Made by a program: the position numbers and the translations under genes
DNA from: an uncultured Pseudomonadales bacterium
GTDB lineage: Bacteria > Pseudomonadota > Gammaproteobacteria > Pseudomonadales > Azotimanducaceae
DNA: 64,000 bases
NCBI GenBank assembly: GCA_951813295.1
Contig: CATOTI010000002.1
Location: 4,040,522-4,104,521, forward strand
Direction: 5' to 3'
Shown here: positions 1 to 8,364 of the stretch, one piece after another
Layout: every line of letters begins with the position of its first letter
Position numbering within the stretch: position 1 is the stretch's first letter
Notes under the pieces: model-generated
Databases searched by the model: none
What the model saw: only the letters and a program-made list of their open reading frames with translations
What the model was told of the DNA's origin: nothing

Positions 1-2687
1 CGGTGCTTCGTCCGTTTACGGTTCGGATGCCGTATCGGGCGTGATCAACGTTCTGATGCGTGACGATTTTGATGGCCTCGAGATCGAAGGCCAGGTCGTG
101 CAGACCGATTCATCGGGCGGCGAAGAGCGCACGCTCGGCGTGGCTTGGGGTACCAGTGGCAGCAACTGGACGTTGGGTCTCGCGGGTGAGTACTACGAGC
201 GTGATTCGGTCCAACTGCGTGATCGTTCCTATCTCTCGCAGTGCGACAAATACATCTACGAAGATCAGAACGGCAACCGCCTGCAGAATTACCTCGGCCT
301 CGTGCCCGGCACGACCGAGAGTCCGTGTCGCCTGAGCACGATCAACCGGGTCTTCATCCCAATTGGCTACGGCAACGTGTGGTACACGCCCAATGAAACC
401 AACATCGGGATTCCGAACTTCTCCGAAACGGAAGTTCCGGTTGGCTTCACGGGCTTCAATCCGTTCGCGATCGTACCGATCGATCAGAACGGTGACGGGA
501 TCCCGGATACGGGCCTGATCGATCCGGACGGCGACGGTTTGTCGTCGGTCGATCTGCAGACTGGGTTCTTCAATTTCAACGGTTCGACGCGTGACCGCGC
601 GGGCGATCTCCTCTCGGGTTCAGAGCGCTACAACCTCTACGGCTACGGCGAGTACGACTTCGGCAACGACGGCAACACGTCGGTTTACTTCGAAGGCCTC
701 TACGCGATGCGTAAGACGCAGGTCTTCGGACCGGGCGCTACCGTTTTCCCGGAAGTTCCGGCGAACAACCCCTTCAACCCCTGTAACCAGGGCCAACCGA
801 ACGGTGTGAACTGCATCGGCTTTTTCGGCGGTCTCAACTTCGGCAACATCGAAGTCACGCCGATTGTTGCGATCGATGGCGATCGCGACAACAACGACGT
901 CGAGATCGAGCAGACGCGATTCGTCGCCGGTATTCGTGGTGATCTGCCGTCGTGGCAGACGGACGGTGGCTTCGGTAACTGGAGCTACGACGCCTACGTC
1001 AGCCATTCGGTATCGGACGGCACAGACTTCCAGCGCGGCATCCTCGAGCCGGAGTTGCTCGTAGGCATCGAGACCGCTCGGTTTGATGCGAATGGCAACA
1101 TCGTTTGCGGCGACGGGTCGGGATCTTGTGTACCGATCAACATTGTTCGCTCCGTCGATTTATGTCGAAGGTGGCGGCGCGTTCGGTTCGCAGGCTGAGG
1201 AGGATTTCGTCTTCGGTATTCGCTCGTTCGACACGAACGTCGAGCAGACGATTGTCTCCGCCGTGTTGCAGGGTGACGCGTTCCGCCTGCCCTGGAACGA
1301 TGCGACGATTCCGCTGGTTATCGGTTGGGAGTGGCGCGAGGACGCGATTGATTCGCGCCCGAACGACGTCGCTCGTGATGGCCTCTTCTACGCGTTCTTC
1401 AAGGACGGCGGCGCTAAGGGCGATCGCAACATCAACGAGTTCTTCTTCGAAGCTGAACTGCCGATCCTCGAGGGTCTCAAGTACGCCGATGAGCTCTCGC
1501 TCAACCTGTCGGCCCGTTGGACCGATGAGAGCACCTACGGCGACGACACGACCTATAGCGTCAAGTCGCTCTACCGGCCGCTCAACTGGCTGACGTTCCG
1601 CGGCACGTATGGCACATCTTTCCGTGCGCCGAACGCGCGAGAGCAGTTCCTCGTCGGCACGTCGGGATTCAACACGGTGTCGGATCCATGCTTCGTGCCG
1701 CCCAGCGCGCGCAACCCCGCCCTCGATCCGTCGCTGCCGGACGAATACAACGCGATGAACGACACGCGAACGCAGACGGTTCTTGAGAACTGTGCCGCGA
1801 ACGGCATCGATCCGACGAGCTTCGGTCTGGACTCCTCCGGTACGGGCAACTACTCGGTCGAAGTCCTTCGGAAGGGCGGTCAGCAGGTGCAGCTCGACAT
1901 CAACCCGGAAACGTCGACCTCGAAGACCTACGGCATCATCATCGACCAGAAGCTCTGGGACGACATGACGCTGCGCATGGGTGCGACGGCTTTCGACATC
2001 CGAGTCGAAGACAGCATCTCGCTCTTGAGCTCGCAGTTCATCATCAATGACTGCTACGTCGAGAACCCGGGTAACACGAGCGCTTTTTGCCGGTTCCTGA
2101 TGCGTGATGACGATGGATTCCTCGATCAGGTCGATTCGAGTTTCATCAACATCAACACGATTTCGTCGTCCGGGATCGACTACAACCTGTTCTTCCAGCG
2201 CGATTTCGTCGTGAACGATCGCAATCTGGATATCGCACTCGACGTTCGCATGACGCGGATCCTGAGCAATCGGTTCGTCTTCGGTAGCACCGACGAGGAC
2301 GATGCCCGTACGCCGATCGCGCCGGAGTGGGAAGGCACGATTCTCGCAAGCGCCGGCTATCGCGACTTCACGTTCAACTGGCGGGCCAGCTACGCCGGTC
2401 CCGCGGAGGACGAGCGCATCGACTTCGGCAACTACGTTCCGTGTTCGACGCTGGTGATCAACTGTCGTCCGCTCGCCAAGACGTCCACGTACTGGACCCA
2501 TACGGCATCCGTGTCGTGGCGTCCGCGTGATTGGACGATCACGGTCGGCGTCGTGAACATGTTCGACGAATTCCCGCCGCTGCTGGACAATGACGCGCCC
2601 GAGTTGCAGCTCAACAACCTGCCGCTCGGCGTGGGCTATGACATCCTCGGTCGGCGTGCCTTCGCGTCGGTTCGTAAGGCCTTCTAA
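1..2687 (+). pseudogene. TonB-dependent receptor, 5' partial, with one-base frameshift
   Basis: Outer-membrane TonB-dependent receptor for energised uptake of a large substrate that cannot be named from sequence. The window opens inside the plug domain (GASSVYGSDAVSGVINV-type text) and continues through a long beta-barrel ending in Phe. The frame runs from base 2 to about 1141, then continues in another frame from 1143 to the stop at 2687. The join lies in CVPIN/LFAPS, the usual CVPxNLFG region of these receptors, so one extra base (A1142) is the simplest explanation. Both halves are otherwise well conserved in character, so this may be a sequencing error or a recent inactivation. A strong terminator follows. 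TonB-receptor identity is secure; the ligand is unknown. Confidence 0.9.
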
Positions 2688-2701
2688 GGCGTTTGGTTCG
2701 A

Positions 2702-2728
2702 CGGGGTGGCATCTGCCACCCCGTTTTT
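2702..2728 (+). terminator. Rho-independent terminator after the TonB receptor
   Basis: A perfect 9-bp stem (2702-2710 pairs with 2715-2723), a four-base loop ATCT and a run of five T lie 15 bases after the receptor stop. It also overlaps the earliest possible upstream start of the next frame, which argues that the peptidase begins downstream at 2751. Confidence 0.9.
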
Positions 2729-2750
2729 CTATTGGCGAGTGAGTGAGTTG

Positions 2751-4736
2751 ATGTTTCGACGCGGCTTGTGGGTTTTCCGATGGTTTCTGGGACTGGCTCT
2801 GATCATTCCGGGGGCTGCCTGGGCTGAGGAGCAGGCGCTGGCACTCACCGGGTTCGAAGCGTTTGCGCAGGACCCGGCGATGACGGCCGCGGTGATATCG
2901 CCGAACGGACAGCATCTCGCGACGATGCAGCGGGTCACCAAGGACGGTAACCAACTCGTCATGGTCTACGACGTCGACGACCTCGACGCCAACCCCGTCG
3001 TTCTCGGCTCTAAGACGATGGATATCGTCGCGGTGCAGTGGGCGAACGACGAGCGACTGATCGTTCGATTCCGCCAGGACGTCGACACGCTAGAAGATCT
3101 GGGTGTGGCGACGCGACTGGTGTCCAAACTCGCGACGGTCGATCGCAGGGGCGAACGTTGGCTCGAGATTCCACGGCGCCGCGCCGATCGGCGTAGCGAA
3201 GTGGCGCAACTTCGACAAAACTTCGGCGGCGCGCAGATCTTCGACATGTTGCCGAAGGACGACGACCACATCCTGGTGCAATACGACGACGACGCGAACG
3301 GTGTAAACGACATCTTCCGCGTCAACGTGAAATCGGGCGCGATGCGCAAGATCGCACGCAATACCGAACGCACGACGATCACCTACCTCGACGAGGATAT
3401 GGAGCCGCGGCTGGCGCAACGGTTCGATCATGGTGACGAAGCCCTCGTCTTCCTCGGTCGCTTGAAGGGCAAGAAACAGTGGATCGAGATGGGCCGGGCG
3501 CAGGCGAACCTCGAAACGCACAGCTCGGCGTTCAACGCGTTGCGGCTGGCAGACGGTCCCGCCAGCAACGTCTTCTACGTCATCTCGAATCATGAGTCGG
3601 ACACGGCCGGGATCTACCTCTACGATCTCGAAAAGCAGGCGTTCGGCGACCTGCAGTTTCGCCATCCGCGATACGACGCCGTGGGCCTCACGACGAAGCT
3701 CGATGAAGATCAGAACGAGGTCATCACGGGCTTCTCCTATACCGGTAAAGCCCTCGACGTCTACCTCCTGGACGGAGACGAGCAGGCCCGCAAGTCCGCG
3801 CTCGACGAGGTGCTACCGGGGTCGCGCAACCGGGTGGTCTCGCGCTCGCACAGCGGCCAACGGATGGTGATCCGGGCCGAGGGACCGCGTAATCCACCGA
3901 GTTATCACCTCCTGACCGAGCGCGGCATGAAGACGCTGGGACGCTCGTTGCCGTTCCTCGAGCCTGAGGATCTCGCACCCGTCGAATGGGTTCGCTACAA
4001 GGCACGTGACGGACGCGAGATTCCGGCGCTCGTGACGATCCCGAATGGCGAGGGTCCGTTTCCGATTGTGGTGAACCCCCACGGTGGGCCGGTGGCGCGT
4101 GATTTCTGGGGCTTCGATCTTTGGGCGCAGATGCTCGCCTACCACGGTTATGTCGTTATTCAGCCACAGTTTCGAATTTCCCAGGGCTTCGGACGCGATC
4201 ACCTCAAGTCCGGCTATGCCCAATGGGGCCGCACGATGCAGGACGACCTGGACGATGCGATTCCCTATCTTGCGGAGCGCGGTTTGGGTGATCCCGGTCG
4301 GGTTGGTATCTTCGGCTGGAGCTATGGCGGATACGCGGCGTTTGTCGGATCGTTCCGCGACCCGAATCCCTATCACTGCGCCATTGCCGGTGCGGGCGTT
4401 GCGGACATTCCGCACTTCAGGGCGATGGTGGCCGATAGCGGAACGTTCGCCGAGAAGGTCTTTCGACCGACGATGGACGGAATCAACCCGCTAAACCATG
4501 TCGACAGTGTCGATGTGCCGATCCTCGTGATTCATGGAGACAAGGACGAACGGGTACCGATCGCCGAGAGTGACAAGTTCGTCCGTCAGCTAGAGGAAGA
4601 GAACAAACAGCACGAGTATCTGGTGCTAGAAGGTGCGAACCACTTCTACGGCACTATTTACTATCGCCACTGGATGCAGATGTTTCCCAAAATGATTCAG
4701 TGGTTCGACGAGACTTGCGGACTTGCTCTTCGTTAG
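2751..4736 (+). CDS. S9 family prolyl oligopeptidase-type peptidase, exported
   Basis: Serine peptidase of the S9 (prolyl oligopeptidase/acylaminoacyl peptidase) family, 661 aa from the ATG at 2751. The N-terminus is a signal peptide (Arg-rich start, hydrophobic core, cleavage near AWA/EE), so it acts in the periplasm or outside the cell. Residues of about 40-400 form a degenerate beta-propeller and the C-terminal third is an alpha/beta hydrolase. The catalytic triad is visible: Ser524 in GWSYGGY, Asp599 in HGDKDERVP and His631 in GANHFYG. An upstream GTG in the same frame lies inside the preceding terminator and was discarded. Its position next to a TonB receptor suggests peptide processing linked to uptake, which is an inference. 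Its 3' end overlaps the convergent lipoprotein gene by 83 bases. Confidence 0.93.
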   Translation: MFRRGLWVFRWFLGLALIIPGAAWAEEQALALTGFEAFAQDPAMTAAVISPNGQHLATMQRVTKDGNQLVMVYDVDDLDANPVVLGSKTMDIVAVQWANDERLIVRFRQDVDTLEDLGVATRLVSKLATVDRRGERWLEIPRRRADRRSEVAQLRQNFGGAQIFDMLPKDDDHILVQYDDDANGVNDIFRVNVKSGAMRKIARNTERTTITYLDEDMEPRLAQRFDHGDEALVFLGRLKGKKQWIEMGRAQANLETHSSAFNALRLADGPASNVFYVISNHESDTAGIYLYDLEKQAFGDLQFRHPRYDAVGLTTKLDEDQNEVITGFSYTGKALDVYLLDGDEQARKSALDEVLPGSRNRVVSRSHSGQRMVIRAEGPRNPPSYHLLTERGMKTLGRSLPFLEPEDLAPVEWVRYKARDGREIPALVTIPNGEGPFPIVVNPHGGPVARDFWGFDLWAQMLAYHGYVVIQPQFRISQGFGRDHLKSGYAQWGRTMQDDLDDAIPYLAERGLGDPGRVGIFGWSYGGYAAFVGSFRDPNPYHCAIAGAGVADIPHFRAMVADSGTFAEKVFRPTMDGINPLNHVDSVDVPILVIHGDKDERVPIAESDKFVRQLEEENKQHEYLVLEGANHFYGTIYYRHWMQMFPKMIQWFDETCGLALR

Positions 4737-5076
4737 CGTCGAGGTTGCCCTTGGGATCATCGGGGCCGGCAAACGCGTGCCAGAAGTGTGGTGCTTCAAA
4801 GTGCACGACGCGGTTACCGGCATCGAATAGCACGCGACCTTTCACGCGCCCCGTGCCGCGCACTTCGCCGCTGTAGTCGAACGCATAGCCGAGTAGTTGC
4901 GAGGTCGGTTTGCCCAGTAACTCGAGGACCTCTTCTTTGGTCATCGAAACGCGCAGCCGTTGCCATTTGTCCGGTCGTTGCCAGCCTTCCTCGGCCGGTG
5001 TGGGGGCCGTCAGGCACCCCGCAAGGAGTATCAGCGACGCGAACGCCAATGCCCGCCAACCAAGCGCTTTCTTCAT
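4654..5076 (-). CDS. Small lipoprotein with SmpA/BamE-like domain
   Basis: A protein of 140 aa from the ATG at 5076; a GTG five codons upstream is possible. The N-terminus is a lipoprotein signal with lipobox LAGC (Cys at about residue 21). After it, LRVSMTKEEVLELLGKP resembles the start of SmpA/OmlA (BamE-type) domains, which usually form a small alpha/beta fold on the outer membrane. The C-terminal 40 residues are charged and probably unstructured. It is convergent with, and overlaps, the S9 peptidase gene. The relation to BamE is by motif only; it is unlikely to be the housekeeping BamE because it stands alone and its core is short. Confidence 0.7.
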   Translation of the reverse strand: MKKALGWRALAFASLILLAGCLTAPTPAEEGWQRPDKWQRLRVSMTKEEVLELLGKPTSQLLGYAFDYSGEVRGTGRVKGRVLFDAGNRVVHFEAPHFWHAFAGPDDPKGNLDANEEQVRKSRRTTESFWETSASSGDSK

Positions 5077-5167
5077 CGACTGAGTTCGCACGACGTTCTC
5101 GCCATCAGCTCTCTCGTTGGTGTGGAAATGTGCAGATTTCTTCTCCTGCGCGCAACCAGGCTCGCCG

Positions 5168-5806
5168 TCAAGCCGTGGCGGGTAGGAGCTCGATGATTAC
5201 CTGAATCGCCACGCCGTAAAGGCGCGCTGATTCCCCCAACGGTTTGACGGAGAACTGTGGGTTCAGCGGGCGCAGATAACGAGCCGCCGGCTCGATGGCG
5301 AGTTGGCCGACCTCCGGCACGGGACCTTCGGTATCGGCGATCACGATCGACCCGGGCACGGCCGCGATGTCGGGATCGACCAAGAGCACGCTGCCACGCG
5401 GCGCGCTGACACCGTTGGGCGCATCGAGCGCGTCACCTGGCACCTCGATGGCGAACGCGCTTGGGCCGGTGCCGCGTGGGCAAGGAATCCAGCGGTCGGC
5501 GTCGGTTGGCTGGAACGTTTCGACCAACTTGCGCCATCGCCGTACATCCTCCCAGCGAATGAGGGGGACGACATCGCGGACCTCGGCCGGGATCTCCTGC
5601 GGTCGGTCGACCCAGCCCGCGTCGAGCTCTAGCTCTGCTTCGATCTTTCGCGCGATTGCGTTACCCATCTTGCGAGCGCCGCCGCGAATCTGGGAAAGGT
5701 AGTTCGGGTTGATGTCGGCCAGATCGGCAAACCGCTTGAGCACACCGCCTCCGTGACGACCAATCAGGTACTCGAGGTTGATACGGCGGGATTCATGCGC
5801 GTCCAT
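5168..5806 (-). CDS. CI-like XRE/S24 repressor, apparently protease-dead
   Basis: A 212-aa regulator. Residues of about 5-65 form a helix-turn-helix (FADLADINPNYLSQIRGG) and residues of about 85-205 match the LexA/CI S24 fold, ending in the family text ARYLRPLNPQFSV. The features needed for self-cleavage are missing by eye. The Ala-Gly scissile pair expected after VPLIxW is Val-Arg, the nucleophile motif GxSM reads GDAL (Ser to Ala), and the Lys region reads VGQLAI. Its ATG directly follows the TAA stop of the ribbon-helix-helix gene, so the two are co-transcribed leftward from the AT-rich region at 6215-6400. Related repressors control prophage lysogeny; here it more likely acts as a stable, non-SOS-cleavable repressor (inference). 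Confidence 0.85.
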   Translation of the reverse strand: MDAHESRRINLEYLIGRHGGGVLKRFADLADINPNYLSQIRGGARKMGNAIARKIEAELELDAGWVDRPQEIPAEVRDVVPLIRWEDVRRWRKLVETFQPTDADRWIPCPRGTGPSAFAIEVPGDALDAPNGVSAPRGSVLLVDPDIAAVPGSIVIADTEGPVPEVGQLAIEPAARYLRPLNPQFSVKPLGESARLYGVAIQVIIELLPATA

Positions 5807-6214
5807 TTAGTTCGCTTCCGTCGCGTCTTCTGGCGGTGCCGAGAACAGCAACCGTTGCTGGAAGCGGGCCAGAATGTCCTTGCGGGCGTCGACAGGTAGA
5901 TCCTCGAGGCCCGCGCGTAGGGCATCGATCAACAAATACATCGAACCGCTCATCCGCGTGCCGCGGAGGAAATCGAGGGCATTCAACGGGTCGACGTTGG
6001 GTTCCTCGCCGAGGCTCGCGAGATAGCGTGCGATGAGGTCGAAGTCCTGCACCTCCGTCTCACTGGTGCCGTCCACCGCGAGCGCCGATCGGAGCAGACG
6101 GATGACCGCTGCGTTGATGGAGGACGCGCCATCGAGAGCCGAGGCGCGGAGCTGGGCGTGAAGATCGGGCGGCAGGCGAAAGTTGATGCGTACCCAGTCC
6201 GTTTGTTGCGCCAT
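5807..6214 (-). CDS. Arc/MetJ-type ribbon-helix-helix DNA-binding protein
   Basis: A 135-aa protein. Its first 45 residues carry the ribbon-helix-helix pattern (WVRINFRLPPDLHAQLRASA followed by SINAAVIRLLRSAL), like Arc and small phage or antitoxin repressors. The remaining 90 residues are helical and acidic, possibly an oligomerisation or effector part. It is the first gene of a leftward pair with the CI-like repressor and abuts it without a gap. The upstream AT-rich region holds inverted and direct repeats that could be operators for either protein. It could be an antitoxin-like regulator, but no toxin gene was recognised beside it. Confidence 0.8.
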   Translation of the reverse strand: MAQQTDWVRINFRLPPDLHAQLRASALDGASSINAAVIRLLRSALAVDGTSETEVQDFDLIARYLASLGEEPNVDPLNALDFLRGTRMSGSMYLLIDALRAGLEDLPVDARKDILARFQQRLLFSAPPEDATEAN

Positions 6215-6255
6215 GGCTTCCTGAATTGATGACTAATGCTAAAAGTTTGACACTA

Positions 6256-6375
6256 TTTTGATAACTTTTCATCTTTGAATTCGAAGATAGTTATCAAAAA
6301 AGAAACTATTTGTTGCCGTCATGCCAGAAGATAGTTATCTTTTTGATCACGTAGTGTCTATTTGGTGTCTATTTG
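6256..6375. promoter_or_regulatory. Operator/promoter region between divergent phage-like genes
   Basis: This AT-rich gap differs sharply from the GC-rich surroundings. It contains a perfect 11-bp inverted repeat (TTTTGATAACT at 6256-6266 and AGTTATCAAAA at 6289-6299), a 13-base direct repeat GAAGATAGTTATC at 6283-6295 and 6327-6339 (44 bp apart, about four helical turns), and a perfect 11-base tandem repeat GTGTCTATTTG at 6354-6364 and 6365-6375. A TTGACA at 6247-6252 could be a rightward -35 box, although no good -10 follows. The layout resembles the control region between cI- and cro-type genes. Confidence 0.7.
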
Positions 6376-6477
6376 ATGCCTTTTCTAATCACTACAAGTT
6401 TTGATCCGCGCGAATCATGCCGCGGATCGAGGAATCGACGATCACATTCCGACGGCGATCGGGAGGAGATAAGAAAG

Positions 6478-6987
6478 ATGACCATGAGTGTTCGGTTAAT
6501 GCGCAGGGGGTCTCAGAGGAGCATGCGTATGTGGCGACAGCTTCGAAACCGGCTCTTGATCGAGGCGTTGCAGCGCTTCGAGCACACCTACCTCGCTTAC
6601 CTGGGTCGAGCAGTACCCGATCGGCGGCGGGCCGCCGTGCGCCGCCGATGGTTGCGGAGACTGGCGCGTACTGTGCGTCTGGCGCGGCGCTGGCAGAAGC
6701 TGCTCACGCCGGCACCTGAACCGGCTACCGCCGGGGAGCGGGGGTCGATCCCGCGCCACCATGCGCTCGTGCCGCTACGCATCGATTGGCGACAAATTGC
6801 GGTGGTGGACACGGTGAGCGAATTTTCGCTCTTGGGTGCCGCGCGAACGTTACGCGGCTACATTCGCCGCGCCGGGCTCACCTGCCCCGCGCACCGATGT
6901 CGGGTCGACGCGTTGCCGGGGTTCGCTCGTGCTTCAGCTACGATCGAACGAACCGAATCCTTGCTCGCTCTCGAGCGTCGTCACTAG
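6478..6987 (+). CDS. Arg-rich hypothetical protein, divergent from repressor pair
   Basis: A 169-aa protein that I do not recognise. The start ATG at 6478 was chosen because GGGAGGAGA lies eight bases upstream. The first 80 residues are extremely rich in Arg (clusters such as RRRAAVRRRWLRRLARTVR), so it is strongly basic and may bind nucleic acid. It sits downstream of the operator-rich gap and diverges from the RHH/CI-like pair, the position of an early or cro-side phage gene. The last 54 bases overlap a convergent frame. The Arg richness partly reflects high GC in this frame, so the gene is not certain. Confidence 0.45.
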   Translation: MTMSVRLMRRGSQRSMRMWRQLRNRLLIEALQRFEHTYLAYLGRAVPDRRRAAVRRRWLRRLARTVRLARRWQKLLTPAPEPATAGERGSIPRHHALVPLRIDWRQIAVVDTVSEFSLLGAARTLRGYIRRAGLTCPAHRCRVDALPGFARASATIERTESLLALERRH

Positions 6988-7230
6988 CTCGAGTGATTGT
7001 TCGCGACGCTCATCGAAGCCGGCGGCTTCGTCGGCGTAGAGCCCGGTGATGCACCAGCGAAGGATGACGAGTTGCTCGTGGATGAAATCGGAGAACTGCG
7101 TTTCGGCTTCGAGTTCGATCAGATCGGCGATGAGGTGCCGCGCCGCCGCGAAACGCGCATCGTTGTCGCCGGGTTGCCAGGCTTCTAGCAACGCGCGGAT
7201 CTTGTTGAGAGCAATGAGAGGGTCGTCCAT
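6934..7230 (-). CDS. Small acidic hypothetical protein
   Basis: A 98-aa protein with no recognised domain. Composition is balanced and acidic, with predicted helices (LIALNKIRALLEAW; RHLIADLIELEAE) and amphipathic Leu spacing, which supports real coding more than a shadow frame. It ends inside the 3' end of the convergent Arg-rich frame. Nothing in the neighbourhood points to a function. Confidence 0.5.
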   Translation of the reverse strand: MDDPLIALNKIRALLEAWQPGDNDARFAAARHLIADLIELEAETQFSDFIHEQLVILRWCITGLYADEAAGFDERREQSLELVTTLESEQGFGSFDRS

Positions 7231-7318
7231 GCCGGCAATGTCGTCGAGACCGGCACATTCTATCGATTGGGCCGTCGTGAAGCCGTAGGCTTGTGCAGCG
7301 GATTCGGATTGGCAACGG

Positions 7319-7732
7319 GTGATTCAGATGCAGTACACGGCCGAGCCGGCGGTCATCGATTGGCGGGTGCTTCGGCAGGATTTGATCAATGACAACTTCC
7401 ACAACGGTCGCACCGAGGCGCAGTTGCGAGACTCGTTCGTACAGTCCTACTCGTCGGTGTATGCCTTGGAATGGGACCGTTGCATCGCCACGGGTCGACT
7501 GCTCTCGGATGGCGTCGGCAACGCGTACGTCGTCGACGTCTGGACGCACTCGAGTCGACGCGGTGAGGGTATCGCCAGCGAGATCATGAACCGGCTGCTC
7601 GCCACCGTGCCTGGCCAGCATGTGTACTTGCAGACCGATGACGCCGTCGACTTCTACAAGAAGCTCGGCTTCGAGGAACAACCGAAGGGACTCTCGAAGG
7701 TCGTCGGCCGGTATCTCGATCCGTCGTCGTGA
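7319..7732 (+). CDS. GNAT family N-acetyltransferase
   Basis: A 137-aa single-domain GNAT. The acetyl-CoA binding loop is visible as SRRGEGIASEIMNRLL at about residues 80-95, preceded by the beta-4 strand YVVDVWTH, and the C-terminal DFYKKLGFEE text is typical of the family. The GTG at 7319 or the ATG three codons later (7328) could start it. The substrate is unknown. It is followed 40 bases later by a phosphoesterase on the same strand. Confidence 0.85.
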   Translation: MIQMQYTAEPAVIDWRVLRQDLINDNFHNGRTEAQLRDSFVQSYSSVYALEWDRCIATGRLLSDGVGNAYVVDVWTHSSRRGEGIASEIMNRLLATVPGQHVYLQTDDAVDFYKKLGFEEQPKGLSKVVGRYLDPSS

Positions 7733-7772
7733 TTGAGTGCGTGAGCGCTTCCCTCTGATAGCATGCCGCGCC

Positions 7773-8363
7773 ATGCGTATCGGGATCGTCTCTGACATTC
7801 ACGGCAACATCGCCGCTCTCGACCACGCCCTCGATGCGATGGGCACGGTCGATCAGGTGTGGTGTCCGGGGGATGCTTTTAATCAGTACCAGTTCTCGAA
7901 TGAAGTGGTGGGTCGCCTGCGTGAGATCGGCGCTCGCTACATCCTCGGGAATCATGAAGAGATCCTCTTGAGTCCCGCGGGCATTCGCGCTCAGGAGCGC
8001 GACGGGGTGAACCGGGAGCTTCTCGAGTGGACGCGGGCACGGCCGTTCTACTGGCGCGAAGACGTCGATGACATGCACGTCTTCATGTTCCATTCGACGC
8101 CCTGGGAACCCTATGGCGAATACGTCTACCCGCATAGTCGCGACATCGACCGGTTCGGTGAAGTCGAGGCCGATGTTGCGATTTACGGGCACACGCACTG
8201 CCAGATCGCGCGTGAAATCAACGGTACGCTGATCGTCAATCCGGGCTCGACGGGCCTCGCGCAGGATCCGAGCAACGGACGGCGTCTGTCGTTTGCCGTG
8301 CTCGATACCGTGACGCGAGCCGTCGAGATCGAGAACTTCGACGACCCACGTCTCGCTGCCTGA
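7773..8363 (+). CDS. Metallophosphoesterase (YfcE/MJ0936-like)
   Basis: A 196-aa calcineurin-type phosphoesterase that should hydrolyse phosphodiesters with two metal ions. All ligand motifs are present: SDIHGN near residue 7, PGDA, GNHE, a histidine in FHSTPW, and GHTHCQ near residue 140. The ATG at 7773 places the first motif at the very N-terminus, as in the family; the longer in-frame start is not supported. It is cytoplasmic, with no signal. The physiological substrate cannot be told from sequence. Confidence 0.9.
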   Translation: MRIGIVSDIHGNIAALDHALDAMGTVDQVWCPGDAFNQYQFSNEVVGRLREIGARYILGNHEEILLSPAGIRAQERDGVNRELLEWTRARPFYWREDVDDMHVFMFHSTPWEPYGEYVYPHSRDIDRFGEVEADVAIYGHTHCQIAREINGTLIVNPGSTGLAQDPSNGRRLSFAVLDTVTRAVEIENFDDPRLAA

Positions 8364-8364
8364 A

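Noticed and set aside
1137..2954. Long open frame (605 aa) on the minus strand
   Set aside because: It lies entirely antisense to the TonB receptor and extends into the peptidase; Arg/Val/Asp-rich text without any domain is typical of a high-GC shadow frame.
7010..7798. 262-aa minus frame across the GNAT gene
   Set aside because: Antisense to the GNAT gene and partly to the small acidic protein gene, with no domain.
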